Shown in pieces: positions 44,114-53,294 of a stretch of DNA of 64,000 nucleotides. Numbering within the stretch: position 1 is the first letter of the stretch; every line of letters starts with the position of its first letter. The position numbers and the translations under genes were made by a program. A model generated the notes under the pieces. The model did not search any database, was not told the DNA's origin, and worked only from the letters and a program-made list of their open reading frames with translations. The DNA comes from Bacteroidia bacterium (GTDB lineage: Bacteria; Bacteroidota; Bacteroidia; J057; JADKCL01), in NCBI GenBank assembly GCA_020635905.1, contig JACJYV010000007.1, positions 248,001 through 312,000 of the forward strand, written 5' to 3'.

Positions 44114-45135
44114 ATGAAAATCCTCGAAAATCAGTCTTTGGCTTCCTTCAATACCTTTGGCCTTGCGGCGCGGTGCGATTATTATGTGCGGGTGGGATCT
44201 GAAGGGGAATTGGCGGCTGTTTTGGGGGATGGTTTCTGGCAAAGCAAAGCTCAGTTGGTTTTGGGGGGAGGCAGTAATATTCTGCTGCAGGGAGATTTTG
44301 CCGGGTTGGTTTTGCATGTGGATCTGAGGGGGCGTGAGGTAGTGGAGGAAACGGAAAACGAGGTTTTGCTGGCCCTGGGAGCGGGTGAAATCTGGCATGA
44401 GAGTGTGATGTATGCAGTGGAGCAGGGTTGGGGGGGAATTGAAAATCTGTCCCTGATTCCCGGCCGGGTGGGGGCTGCGCCCATGCAAAATATCGGGGCT
44501 TACGGGGTCGAACTGGAGCAGGTCTTCGCCTGGCTGGAAGCCATGGAGGTGAAAACCGGGAAAATCAGGCGATTTTCCCACGCAGAATGCGGTTTTGGCT
44601 ACCGTGAGAGCGTGTTTAAGCGGGAGTTGAAAGGCCGTTTTGTGATCACCAAAGTGGGTTTGCGCCTGCAAAAACACCCGGTTTTGAACACCAGTTACGG
44701 AGCCATCAGCCAGGAACTGGCCCTGCTGGACAAGTCACCTGAAAATTATTCCATCCGGGACGTGAGCGAAGCCGTGATCCGGATCCATAAACAACTGCCC
44801 GATCCTGCAAAAATTGGCAATGCGGGCAGTTTTTTCAAGAATCCCGTAATTGCCGGGGCCCAATTTGAAGCGCTGAAACAGCGCTATCCGGGCATGCCGG
44901 CCTATCCGGCCGGACCTGGACAAACCAAGCTGGCCGCAGGCTGGCTGATCGATCGAGCGGGCTGGAAAGGCGTGCGCAAAGGGCGATTTAGGGGTGCACA
45001 AAAGACCAGGCCCTGGTGCTGGTCAGTACAGTGGTGCCCGCGGAGCCAATATTCTGGCCCTTTCGTGACGAGATTCAGGCCGATATTTTGGAAAAATTTG
45101 GGGTGGAGTTGGAACGGGAAGTGAATGTGGTTTAG
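44114..45135 (+). CDS. murB: UDP-N-acetylenolpyruvoylglucosamine reductase MurB, 3' end disrupted by indels
   Basis: From ATG 44114 the frame reads as a normal type I MurB for ~291 residues: FNTFGLAARCDYYV, the FAD loop LGGGSNILL, LIPGRVGAAPMQNIGAYGVE, the Tyr/Arg region ECGFGYRESVFK and the proton-donor Ser in GNAGSFFKNP. MurB makes UDP-MurNAc with NADPH. After KGRF at 44989 the frame is lost. The expected C-terminus is still readable by hopping frames: GVHK, then DQALVLV, then QYSGARGANILALS, then DEIQADILEKFGVELE and REVNVV ending at TAG 45133-45135. This needs at least four single-base indels between 44990 and ~45060. The uninterrupted reading stops at 45124 and would lack the C-terminal catalytic Glu region. 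Either sequencing errors or a decayed copy. Confidence 0.85.
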
Positions 45136-46140
45136 CCGGTTTACTCCCGATAGCTATCGCAAGCGCGTCAACTTAAGGGTTTAAAGGTCACGCAAAGGCC
45201 GCAAAGGGGGTGTTTTCCGCGTTTCGTGGGTTGAAGGGAGCAAAGATCCCAAAGGCAAAACGTATTTGAAAAGGATTGCTTAGCGTTCTTTGCCACCTCA
45301 GCCAACGGAATCCCGAAAGCGTTCGGGAGGGTCCAAAAATCTTGGCGATCCCGATTTCTATCGGGATTGCGATACTGACCCTTTTAGGTTGATTTCCCAC
45401 TAAGGTGACGCCTATGCGATAGCTATCGGGTTTACGGTTTACGGTTTCGTTCTGTGTATCCATGTCGGGGGGGCCTGGGGCATGAGTTCCGGGTTTCTGA
45501 TGTTGGGTAAGGGGCAATGGATTATCAAAAATTGTTGGATTCAGAAGCAAAATTGTTCCGCCCGGATTGTTTGATTTTGCTTAAGGGAGTCAAATTTTGC
45601 TTTTCGTTCCATCCCATGATGTTACATCACTTACATTTTCTGCAACATGGTTTACAATAACCATTAAGGGCCATTTTTTGCAAAAAATGATGCACCATAA
45701 TTGACAATCAATTCAACATGGCTGGTATTTTCTGCGGGGGGATTTTGGCTTCTTTGTATTGTAAGCAACAACAAAAATCACCCTCACTGAAGAAACTAAT
45801 TAATCACGCATGAATCTAAAACTACCTCACTTTTAACAACAACCTCTGACAAACCTTTTAAAACTATTAACCATCAAACTACCCGGCGCGAGCCAACCAT
45901 TTTAACTAAACCTAAAGCGGATTCTGACAAAATCCAACCGTGCGGGGGCCCGTAAGCCGCGGCACAAACAATCCAACCTCCCTCATGGAATATTGCAGCT
46001 TCCTTTTGGAAGCTGCAAACTTCCGGGGGCAACCAAGAAATTCAGCACAGGCTCCGGCCTCCCTGCTCAGACATAAACAATCGGTTTTCGTTCTTTACAG
46101 GCTTTTCAAACACAAGTTGTTGATTTGTTTCGTTTCAGTG
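45136..46140. other. Gene-free region with hairpins and a heptamer relic
   Basis: About 1 kb without a convincing gene (an open frame at 45188-45550 minus shows no features). It holds CGATAGCTATCG palindromes, a relic of the heptamer array (45430-45448), AT-rich sequence with TGCAACATGG at 45642, and a perfect 11-bp hairpin TTGCAGCTTCC-TTTT-GGAAGCTGCAA at 45993-46018. The plus-strand terminator at 46141 implies that some transcript, possibly non-coding, crosses the right part of this region. Confidence 0.5.
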
Positions 46141-46173
46141 TCGGGGGCATTTATGCCCCCGATTCTTTTTTAT
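46089..46173 (+). ncRNA. Conserved intergenic element A with intrinsic terminator (candidate sRNA 3' end)
   Basis: CGTTCTTT, then CTTTT, then an 18-base block AGTTGTTGATTTGTTTCG (46115-46132), then a perfect 10-bp hairpin TCGGGGGCAT-TT-ATGCCCCCGA (46141-46162) followed by TTCTTTTTT. A second copy with the same order and same CTTTT-to-TTGATTTG spacing (13 bases) is at 51368-51443. No protein-coding gene precedes it on the plus strand, so it may end a small RNA or be an attenuator. Identity unknown. Confidence 0.4.
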
Positions 46174-46190
46174 CCCCTTTCCCTCCCAAA

Positions 46191-46224
46191 CAAAAAAAGC
46201 CGGCCTCCCTGCGAAAGCCGGCTC
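46191..46224 (-). terminator. Intrinsic terminator of the minus-strand lipoprotein gene
   Basis: On the minus strand AGCCGGC / GCCGGCT form a 7-bp GC-rich stem with a ~12-base loop, followed by a seven-T tract, 19 bp after the stop at 46242. Confidence 0.75.
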
Positions 46225-46241
46225 CCTGCAAACCGGGTTTG

Positions 46242-46778
46242 TTAATTAAAATTTCTGTAATTATCCGTTTTGAAGCTGCCCGTTACCTGGATGGGTACCT
46301 CGGACTGGTTGAGGATATCGTGAACCAGCTTTACAGAAAAGGTTCCTGAAGTCTGGTTGCCCGTCAGCTGATCGATCACCAACTGGCCCGCGGGCACGGT
46401 GTCGGGACGGATGATATAGGTATTGGCCGGGCTGACATAAATCACCGACTGAACCATGGTGGTGGAGGCTCCCAGATCGTAGGTTCCGGCGCCAATGGTG
46501 ACATTATTAAAGGTTTGCATGGTAAAATTGAGGCTGTAACCGTCGGGGCCCTTGCCCTGAATGATGTATTGCCAACCCTGTCCATAGTTTTGAGAGGAAG
46601 ACTGAATTTCCTCCGCGGTCCAGCTGGTGCCGTCAATGGTGGCGGTCATGGATACGGTCGAACTGGCCGGGGTAAAGGTGCCTGGATCTGCATCAAGGGA
46701 GGTTTTGCCACAACCTGAACTGAAAATCAAAGTGAAAAGGAGGGCGGTCAGGGTGAAGGAGAAAATGGATGTTTTCAT
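46242..46778 (-). CDS. Lipoprotein resembling DUF6252
   Basis: 178 residues from ATG 46778, lipobox SSGC (Cys ~22). The mature part begins SMTATIDGTSWTAEEIQSSS and continues through GYSLNFTMQTFNN, IGAGTYDLG and TSGTFSVKLVHD. This order, with an opening 'A.idG..W.a' strand and a 'G.GtY.l' turn, is seen in small Bacteroidota lipoproteins of the DUF6252 type. A single-domain beta-sandwich at the cell surface or periplasm. Function unknown. It is isolated, with its own terminator. Confidence 0.65.
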   Translation of the reverse strand: MKTSIFSFTLTALLFTLIFSSGCGKTSLDADPGTFTPASSTVSMTATIDGTSWTAEEIQSSSQNYGQGWQYIIQGKGPDGYSLNFTMQTFNNVTIGAGTYDLGASTTMVQSVIYVSPANTYIIRPDTVPAGQLVIDQLTGNQTSGTFSVKLVHDILNQSEVPIQVTGSFKTDNYRNFN

Positions 46779-46948
46779 GGGTAAACGATTTGAGTTTAAG
46801 GATGGTCCGGGTTTGCATTGGAATTCAATCAAACCAACGATCCAAAATTACGGCCCCAGGGGAGGCCGGACAATGACCCATTTGGGGCATTTTTTAGCTG
46901 CGGGCTTCGGGCTACGAGGACAAGAGGAATTAATTCACGTAAAATTCC

Positions 46949-47578
46949 CTACACCCATTTATTGCGGATGGCGCGGGAGACGGCTTCGGCCCGGGAATGG
47001 ACTTCCAGTTTGCGGTAGATGTTTTTGATGTGGGCTTTGACCGTGTTGGTCGAAACAAAAATGGCATCGGCCACGGTGCGGTAATTATCGCCGCGGCAGA
47101 GCATGGCAAGGATTTCAGATTCCCGCTCTGTGAGGTCGGGTTTGGTTTGCTGACGGAAAGATCTGACCACTTTGCGGGCGATCTGGGCGCTCATGGGGGC
47201 GCCACCTGATTTTGCTTCGCGAATGGCCTCCAGCAAGGCCGCGGGAGGCGTTTCTTTGAGCAGATAACCCGAAGCCCCGGCGCAGAGGGAATCAAAAACT
47301 GAGTCGTCGTCCTCGTTGACGGAAAGCATGAGAATGTCCGTATTGGGCAATAAAACCCTTAATTGAGCGGTGGCCTCAATGCCGCTCATGCCGGGCAGGT
47401 TGATGTCCATCAGGATGAGGTCGGGCCTGCTTTTGGGCAGCTCACGGATGGCTTCTTCGGCGCTTTCAAAGGCATATTCACAGGTGAATCCCGGCGAACG
47501 CCCGATGATCAGCTGCAAAAGCTGGCGGATTTCCTGGTCGTCCTCGACGATGGCGGTGCGGATGAGGTTACCTTGCAT
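46949..47578 (-). CDS. NarL/FixJ-type response regulator
   Basis: 209 residues. The receiver domain has the acidic pair VEDD (12-14), phosphoacceptor D58 in ILMDINLPGMSG and the conserved Lys in YLLKETPP. A C-terminal LuxR-type HTH follows (LTERESEILAMLCRG ... VSTNTVKAHIKNIYRKL). Lies 19 bp downstream of the propeller sensor kinase on the same strand, which is its evident partner. DNA targets unknown. Confidence 0.93.
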   Translation of the reverse strand: MQGNLIRTAIVEDDQEIRQLLQLIIGRSPGFTCEYAFESAEEAIRELPKSRPDLILMDINLPGMSGIEATAQLRVLLPNTDILMLSVNEDDDSVFDSLCAGASGYLLKETPPAALLEAIREAKSGGAPMSAQIARKVVRSFRQQTKPDLTERESEILAMLCRGDNYRTVADAIFVSTNTVKAHIKNIYRKLEVHSRAEAVSRAIRNKWV

Positions 47579-47597
47579 GTGCCTAAATTAGGGCTTT

Positions 47598-50500
47598 TCA
47601 ACCCGACTTACCATTACCCATTTGGGTGATTTGGGGAAAAGGCAATTTTAATTGAATCCTGGTCCCTTTTCCTTCTTCACTTTCAAGCGAAAATTCAGCT
47701 TTCATCTCCCGGGCGCGGTTTTCCATGTGACGAATTCCATTGACCCGGGCCAGCTTTTCGCGTGAAAATCCCTTGCCATTGTCCTTCAAAGTCATGCAAA
47801 GGCCGTTTTCCAAAGGCGAGATTTCTAAACTGACCTGACTGGCTGCAGCATGTTTCACGATATTTTGCATGGCTTCCTTGAAAAGGAGCACCAGGTGGCG
47901 GCGGGTTTTTAATTCCAGACGGGTTTCAAAATCAGGGTCTGTATTGAGTTGAAAGGTGAATTCGATCCCGGCTGCGGTAAATAATTCTTCCCCAAATTTC
48001 CGGATTCTCAATAAGGAGGCCGACAATTCATCCTGAGCCGGGTCCAGCAACCAAATAAATTCCCGCACGATACCCGAAATTTCTCTCAGGTTTTCCTGCA
48101 ATTTTTCCAGGGTGGGACTGGCTTCGCTGTCGGGTGGAAGCTGGGTTTTGAGTAATTCTGCATAGAGATTGGTGCGGGTAATGCGGCTGCCCGCTTCGTC
48201 GTGAAAGTCGCGTGAACTTTCCTGTCTGACCATTTCGCGGGCTTCCAGCTGAGCTTGCTCAATGGCCCGCTGGGTTTCCCATTTGCGGCGAATCTGACGC
48301 AGACGCAGGCGGTAACCGAGGTAGATTAACAGCAGGAAAGCCACGCCATAGCTCACCCAGGCCAGCCTGCTTTGCCACCAGGGCGGCAGGATCACCAGGG
48401 TTAGGCGGGCCTCAGCCGGGCTCCAGATTCCGTCGCGGTTGCTCGCTTGTACCCTGAATTGATAAGTGCCCGGGTCGAGGTTAGTGTAGGTGGCGGAACG
48501 TTGCTGATAATCCGTTTCGATCCAGGCAGGGTTGAATCCGTCCAGGCGGTAGCGGTAACGGATGCGCTTGGGCGAAACATATTCCAATGCCGCAAATTCG
48601 ATGGAAATCAGGTCTTCTTTCCAGCTCAGCACCAGTTTTTGTTTGCAAACCAGGGAACTGTCCAGCACAAAGTCTGAATTCTGACCGGGCAGGGGAGAAG
48701 CGAGGGGATGGCGGTATTGGTTGAATAATCTGAAGCCCGTGAGGCAAACGGGGGGAAAAGTAGCCGAGGGTTGAAGTGAATCGGGGTGAAAACCAATCAG
48801 GCCGTTGCGGGTGCCAAAATAAAGGGTGCCATCCGGGCTTTGGGATACGGCATGGGAAGCAAACCACAGACCGGGCAAACCGTCGGTTTGATCCAGATTC
48901 CAGCAGGCTCCGCTGACGGGATCCCAACGGCAAAGCCCCTTTTGGGTACCAAACCACCATTTGCCATCGGGCATTTCAAATGCTGCTTTGACCGGGGTTC
49001 CGGGCAATCCGCTGCTCTGGTCGATCCATTTGGAGCCGCTGTCAGACAGGCTGCCATAGCTGAACCCATTGAGGGTTCCAAGCAGGTACTGGCCGGTCCG
49101 GCTTTTTTTCATCCAGATCATGCGTTCGCCCGCATGAAAGGGCACGGGTTGGGCTACCAGGCTGTCCTTTTCGAAGAAAAGGCGAAACAGTCCTTTCTCT
49201 GTAACCATCCATTTCTGGTCGTCTTCCAGCAAAAAATCAGTGGTCACGGGACTGATTACAAATTTGCTTTGATCTGATCCCGGCGGTATAAAATGGGCTC
49301 CCGTGGTGGTTCCGGCCCAGATTCCCCCTTCAGGATCGGCTTTGAGGCAGAAATAATAGGTTTCGTAGTATTGGGGCCGGTCGGGCCGGGGTAGTTGGAG
49401 CATTTCAAATTCTCCTTTTTGCTCCTTTTCGCGCCACAAACCCGCCCCATAGGTTGCGATAAATAATCTGCCTTCCCGGCTTCGCACCATGCCAGTAATG
49501 AAGGCATTTTCCAGGCCATTTTGCTGTAAAAATTCAGGTTGAGTCCCTTGCCAGGCGCTAGTTTTGTCCCTTTTATATAAGAGAATCCCCCCTTTTTCCT
49601 TGCCCACCCACAGGCTGTCGCCCTCAGCCAGCACCGCAGAAATGGCGGCTGACTCAGATTCATTTTCCCACACCCCGATCTCCCGTCTCGGATTTCCCGT
49701 CTGATAACTGCCTTCAATGCTGCCAATCCAACCGCCGGTTTCCGCATCTTCCCAAAACCCGTAAAATGCATTGACTCCGCTGTTGGGAATGCCCCGCTGG
49801 AAGGGAGAAATGGCCTTGATTTTGGTTGAATGGAGGGAAAGCTGGTAAATTTTGAAAGAAGAAAGCAGGGCGCATTCGCCCTCACCCGGCCCGGGCAGGA
49901 CATTGATCAGGGGATTTCGCTCTTTTGCCGGGTTGAGCTCACTTTCAGACCAGAATTTGATCACTTTCTGGCTTCGGGGATCCAGGGCCAGCAGCCCGTC
50001 GCCAATGATCCACAGGAGGCCGTCTCGGTCACATTTCATGCGCCCGAATGTGGTCAGAGGAAGGGGATAGGTCGTATTTCCGGTAAAATGCCTTTGCTGG
50101 AAATCCATCTTCTGCGGGTCGCCCGACCACTGGCTGGTCTGGCATTGGATCAGGCCGCGGGTGCCTGAAGATATCCAAAGGTCGCCTGTGGGATCGAGCT
50201 GAAGGTCGTTGATTTCGAAGGGTTGCCAGGGCTGTGGAGGAAGGAGGTGCCAGGTGAATTTGTCTCCCCGGGGGTCGAGCAGGCCCATTACGCTGTCGCC
50301 TACCACCCAGATTTGCCCGGTTGACGTGGGCTGGATCAGTTTGATAAAAGCAGGAAAGGGCTTTTCTGAGGGAATCAGCCAGGTCGAAGACCGGGCAAAG
50401 GTTTCTTTAACGGGGTCATAACGGGTCAGGCCCTGATCCCGCTGGGCCAGCCAGATATGTCCATTGGCAGCTTCGGCGAAGTCACCTACAAAACTGCCGG

Positions 50501-50792
50501 GCAAAGCCAGTGAGTCTTCTTTGCGGGGGGTAAACACCCTGAATTGATAGCCATCATACCTGACCAGACCCTCCCGGGTGGAGAACCAGAAAAATCCGTG
50601 GGAATCACGGGAAATAAGCCCGGCCCAGGGCAGGTTTTCGCCGTCCCGGGCAGTTACTGGCCGAAACCAAGCGGCATTTTCCTCCTGCAGCTGGCCGAAG
50701 GCCGGCGGCTGGAAAAGGAAAATGAGGCAAAGCAGGTAGAGGTATTTCAAGGGCTTGCTGATTGGTTTCAAATTCAAGTTAGGAGTTTCCAA
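47598..50792 (-). CDS. Two-component propeller sensor histidine kinase
   Basis: 1064 residues, signal peptide ending at PAFGQ. The periplasmic part (~35-800) holds some 13-14 reg_prop blade motifs (GLVRYDGYQFRVFTP, GTQKGLCRWDPVSG, GTRNGLIGFHPDSL and others), forming two seven-bladed propellers, then a Y_Y_Y domain (RYRYRLDGFNPAWIET ... NLDPGTYQFRVQAS). One membrane helix (~WVSYGVAFLLLIYLGYRL) leads to a HisKA_3 dimerisation domain with H864 in SRDFHDEAGSRI. The HATPase has N-box KEAMQNIVKHA and G-box DNGKGFS. This is the non-hybrid form that phosphorylates a separate LuxR-type regulator (next gene), unlike the hybrid versions used for polysaccharide loci. Ligand unknown; no PUL genes are nearby. 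Confidence 0.93.
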   Translation of the reverse strand: METPNLNLKPISKPLKYLYLLCLIFLFQPPAFGQLQEENAAWFRPVTARDGENLPWAGLISRDSHGFFWFSTREGLVRYDGYQFRVFTPRKEDSLALPGSFVGDFAEAANGHIWLAQRDQGLTRYDPVKETFARSSTWLIPSEKPFPAFIKLIQPTSTGQIWVVGDSVMGLLDPRGDKFTWHLLPPQPWQPFEINDLQLDPTGDLWISSGTRGLIQCQTSQWSGDPQKMDFQQRHFTGNTTYPLPLTTFGRMKCDRDGLLWIIGDGLLALDPRSQKVIKFWSESELNPAKERNPLINVLPGPGEGECALLSSFKIYQLSLHSTKIKAISPFQRGIPNSGVNAFYGFWEDAETGGWIGSIEGSYQTGNPRREIGVWENESESAAISAVLAEGDSLWVGKEKGGILLYKRDKTSAWQGTQPEFLQQNGLENAFITGMVRSREGRLFIATYGAGLWREKEQKGEFEMLQLPRPDRPQYYETYYFCLKADPEGGIWAGTTTGAHFIPPGSDQSKFVISPVTTDFLLEDDQKWMVTEKGLFRLFFEKDSLVAQPVPFHAGERMIWMKKSRTGQYLLGTLNGFSYGSLSDSGSKWIDQSSGLPGTPVKAAFEMPDGKWWFGTQKGLCRWDPVSGACWNLDQTDGLPGLWFASHAVSQSPDGTLYFGTRNGLIGFHPDSLQPSATFPPVCLTGFRLFNQYRHPLASPLPGQNSDFVLDSSLVCKQKLVLSWKEDLISIEFAALEYVSPKRIRYRYRLDGFNPAWIETDYQQRSATYTNLDPGTYQFRVQASNRDGIWSPAEARLTLVILPPWWQSRLAWVSYGVAFLLLIYLGYRLRLRQIRRKWETQRAIEQAQLEAREMVRQESSRDFHDEAGSRITRTNLYAELLKTQLPPDSEASPTLEKLQENLREISGIVREFIWLLDPAQDELSASLLRIRKFGEELFTAAGIEFTFQLNTDPDFETRLELKTRRHLVLLFKEAMQNIVKHAAASQVSLEISPLENGLCMTLKDNGKGFSREKLARVNGIRHMENRAREMKAEFSLESEEGKGTRIQLKLPFPQITQMGNGKSG

Positions 50793-51367
50793 CCAGTTTG
50801 AAAAACGGGTTTTGGGTCTGGATCAGCCACAAAATTTTGAAAGTCATTTTTCCTGAAATTACCACTCCATGCAACCAGGCTGACATTTTTTGTCCTGAAA
50901 TTACCATTCCCCAAAAATCTGCCCTGAAAAATGCATCAATTCAGCTAATCTTCCGCACCAGAATGGTATTTGTTGGCCGGGAAAATCTGCTCCTTTGTTC
51001 TATCAGACAATCAAGCCACAAGCTTCAAGCTGACAGCCACAAGATATAAACCAACAGCCAACCAATTAACTAAAAACTACCAACCACTAACCAACAACCA
51101 ACAACCACTAACTACCAACGACCAACCAACAACCAACCCAGAACTAACAACTAAGAACTTAAAACTAACTACCAACAACCAACCAACTAAAAAGAATGAT
51201 TCAGACAATCTTAAGCCAATCTTTTTCAACAGGTGCAGTCTCGTTCTTTGATGCCAGGATTGCTGAATTGTTCTCAAAACAGGATGCTCGCTTACCCTCC
51301 CAATTTGGGAGGGAGCGAACCCTGGTCCACTGAAATAATACCCGCCCGGCGGGTCAAAATATAACAT
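50793..51367. other. Intergenic region with word repeats and hairpins
   Basis: 575 bp without a gene. 51045-51195 is a long run of ACCAAC/AACCAACAACC words. A 9-bp stem hairpin CCCTCCCAA-T-TTGGGAGGG at 51295-51313 and an ACCCGCCCGGCGGGT palindrome near 51342-51356 follow. An open frame across the word repeats is a by-product of their composition. Confidence 0.6.
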
Positions 51368-51443
51368 CGTTCTTTCATAGCAGACTTTTATTTTGATAGT
51401 TGTTGATTTGTTTCGAGAAATGGGGGCCAGTTGCCCCCTTTTT
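51368..51443 (+). ncRNA. Conserved intergenic element B with intrinsic terminator
   Basis: Second copy of the element at 46089: CGTTCTTT, CTTTT, the identical 18-base block AGTTGTTGATTTGTTTCG (51398-51415), then a hairpin GGGGGC-CAGTT-GCCCCC (51422-51438) and five T. Here it lies 156 bp upstream of the MbnP-like gene in the same direction, so it could be a leader with an attenuator rather than an independent RNA. Confidence 0.4.
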
Positions 51444-51598
51444 CTGCTCGAAATTTTGGGGATGGTTTTTTACCACGGAGATCAGGAGTTATTCAGGAGT
51501 TCACAGAGATTTTGGTTATTTTCCAGTCAAACGACCGTTTTGCGCAAGTTTCCTCCCCCGAAAGCATCTCATTTGGAAATTCAGGCGTAAATTTCCCC

Positions 51599-52261
51599 AT
51601 GCGATTCAGTCTCCTGTTTCTCATTCTTCTTTCTGCTGCGCTGAGCCCGAAGGCCCAGGATCTGGTCCTGCGCATTCATCCCCGGGTGCAGGGGCAGGAA
51701 TTGGAATTGGGAAAGGAAACTGAAGGTTTCCAGGTTGAAACGCTGCGGTTTTATCTGGGTAAAATCAGCCTGTGGAAAGGGAATAAAATGGTTTTTCAGG
51801 AAGATAATTACCATTTGATTGATGCAGAAAAGCCAGCTTCGCTGGAAATTTCCTTGAATGTCCCCACAAATAGGGCCTTCGATCACCTGCAATTTGAGTT
51901 GGGCGTGGACAGCCTGACCAATGTTTCCGGCGCTATGGGGGGCGATCTGGACCCCACTTTGGGCATGTACTGGGCCTGGAACAGCGGCTACATCAATTTC
52001 AAACTGGAAGGGCGCAGCCCTGCATCGCCCGCGCGTGACCACGCGTTCGAATTTCATTTGGGCGGCTATTTGCCGCCTTTTGCCACCGTGCAAACGGTTC
52101 GTTTGCCTTGTAAAACTTCCCCGCGGATTCACCTGCGGGTGGATTTGGATCAATTTGTTACGGGTTTGGATTTGTCCAAACAGGCCCGGGTGATGTCGCC
52201 TGGGGCGGAGGCAGTGGAATTATCCCAAAAGGCAGCTCAAATCTTCAGTTGTGAAGAATAA
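51599..52261 (+). CDS. MbnP-like copper-associated periplasmic protein
   Basis: 220 residues from ATG 51599 (the frame is open upstream to 51431 but has no signal there). Signal peptide ends at PKAQ. The body matches the MbnP domain: RIHPRVQGQELELG, LRFYLGKISLW, LQFELGVDSLTNVSGAMGGDLDP and the hallmark MYWAWNSGYINFKLEG (W125 and W127). In characterised MbnP proteins a Trp in this region is oxidised to kynurenine by the partner MbnH, creating a copper site. The stop overlaps the GTG start of the next gene by 11 bp, a tight translational coupling. No methanobactin genes are present; the pair also occurs widely outside methanotrophs. Confidence 0.85.
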   Translation: MRFSLLFLILLSAALSPKAQDLVLRIHPRVQGQELELGKETEGFQVETLRFYLGKISLWKGNKMVFQEDNYHLIDAEKPASLEISLNVPTNRAFDHLQFELGVDSLTNVSGAMGGDLDPTLGMYWAWNSGYINFKLEGRSPASPARDHAFEFHLGGYLPPFATVQTVRLPCKTSPRIHLRVDLDQFVTGLDLSKQARVMSPGAEAVELSQKAAQIFSCEE

Positions 52262-53294
52262 ATTCATTCACATAGCTTTTCCTGGCCTTCTGCTGGCTTT
52301 GCTGGGTTTGGCCGCGGCGGCGCCTCATTTAGGAGAAGTATTTACCCTGAAATACCCCGAATCCTGGCCTCAACCTGTGTATGATTTTCAGAAAAATCCC
52401 CTGACCAAAGAAGGCGTGGCCCTGGGCCGCAAATTATTTTACGATCCCATTCTTTCCCGCGACAGCACCATTTCCTGCAGCAGTTGCCACCTTTCCTATA
52501 CGGCCTTCACCCACGTGGACCACGCCCTGAGCCACGGCATCCACGACAGCATTGGCACCCGCAATTCGCCCGCCCTGGTCAACCTGGCCTGGAGCTGGTC
52601 CTTCATGTGGGATGGCGCGGTCAATCACCTGGACGTGCAGGCGCTGGCGCCCATTACCCATCCTGCGGAAATGGGGGAGGATCTGGCCCATGTGGTGGAA
52701 AAATTGCAAGCCACTGAGAGTTATCCAAACTTGTTTGCTGGCGTTTACGGGGATGAAAAAATTACAGGCGAACGCCTGCTGAAGGCTTTGGCTCAGTTTC
52801 AACTGACTTTGGTTTCCTGCAACTCCAAATACGACCAAGTGATGCGGGGGGAGCCCGGGATCGAATTCAGCGAACAGGAGAAACGGGGTTATGAGCTTTT
52901 TAAGCTGAATTGTGCTTCCTGTCATGCCGAGCCCCTTTTTACCAACGGAGAATTCTATCATACAGGCCTTCCCATGGATTCACTTTTGCAGGATGAGGGG
53001 CGCTTCAATTTGACCCTTGATGAACGGGACTGGCGGGCTTTCAAAGTGCCCAGCTTGCGTAATATTGAATTTTCCTACCCCTACATGCACGATGGCAGAT
53101 TCAAAAAATTATACCAGGTGCTCAATCATTACACCACCATTCGTCCCGGGGTTTCCAACCTGCCATATTATAAGTTTGCCAAAGGGGGAATTTCCCTGGA
53201 CGAAAGGGGAAAAGTGGATGTAATTGCCTTTTTGCTGACTTTGACGGACAGGGAGTTTTTGTTTAATCCTGAGTTTGCCTTTCCAAAGGAGTGA
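52251..53294 (+). CDS. MbnH-like di-haem cytochrome c peroxidase family protein
   Basis: 347 residues from a GTG at 52251. N-terminal export signal (FPGLLLALLGLAAAAP). Two c-type haem sites, CSSCH (76-80) and CASCH (221-225), in the order of the CcpA/MauG superfamily. Family motifs include ALGRKLFYDPILSRD, GTRNSPALVNLAWSWSFMWDGAV, FKVPSLRNIEFSYPYMHDGRF (quoted in part as KVPSLRNIEFSYPYMHDG) and VDVIAFLLTLTD. Coupled to the MbnP-like gene, this is most likely MbnH, which uses peroxide and a bis-Fe(IV) state to oxidise a Trp of MbnP. A general di-haem peroxidase is the alternative. Confidence 0.88.
   Translation: MKNKFIHIAFPGLLLALLGLAAAAPHLGEVFTLKYPESWPQPVYDFQKNPLTKEGVALGRKLFYDPILSRDSTISCSSCHLSYTAFTHVDHALSHGIHDSIGTRNSPALVNLAWSWSFMWDGAVNHLDVQALAPITHPAEMGEDLAHVVEKLQATESYPNLFAGVYGDEKITGERLLKALAQFQLTLVSCNSKYDQVMRGEPGIEFSEQEKRGYELFKLNCASCHAEPLFTNGEFYHTGLPMDSLLQDEGRFNLTLDERDWRAFKVPSLRNIEFSYPYMHDGRFKKLYQVLNHYTTIRPGVSNLPYYKFAKGGISLDERGKVDVIAFLLTLTDREFLFNPEFAFPKE

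Noticed and set aside
45188..45550. 120-codon minus-strand open frame
   Set aside because: Runs through palindromes and a heptamer relic, composition unlike a protein, no signal or motif.
50970..51251. 93-codon open frame rich in Thr/Asn/Gln
   Set aside because: Direct product of the ACCAAC word repeats.
51599..53294. Methanobactin biosynthesis locus
   Set aside because: MbnP/MbnH homologues occur widely without methanobactin; no MbnB/MbnC or precursor peptide found here.
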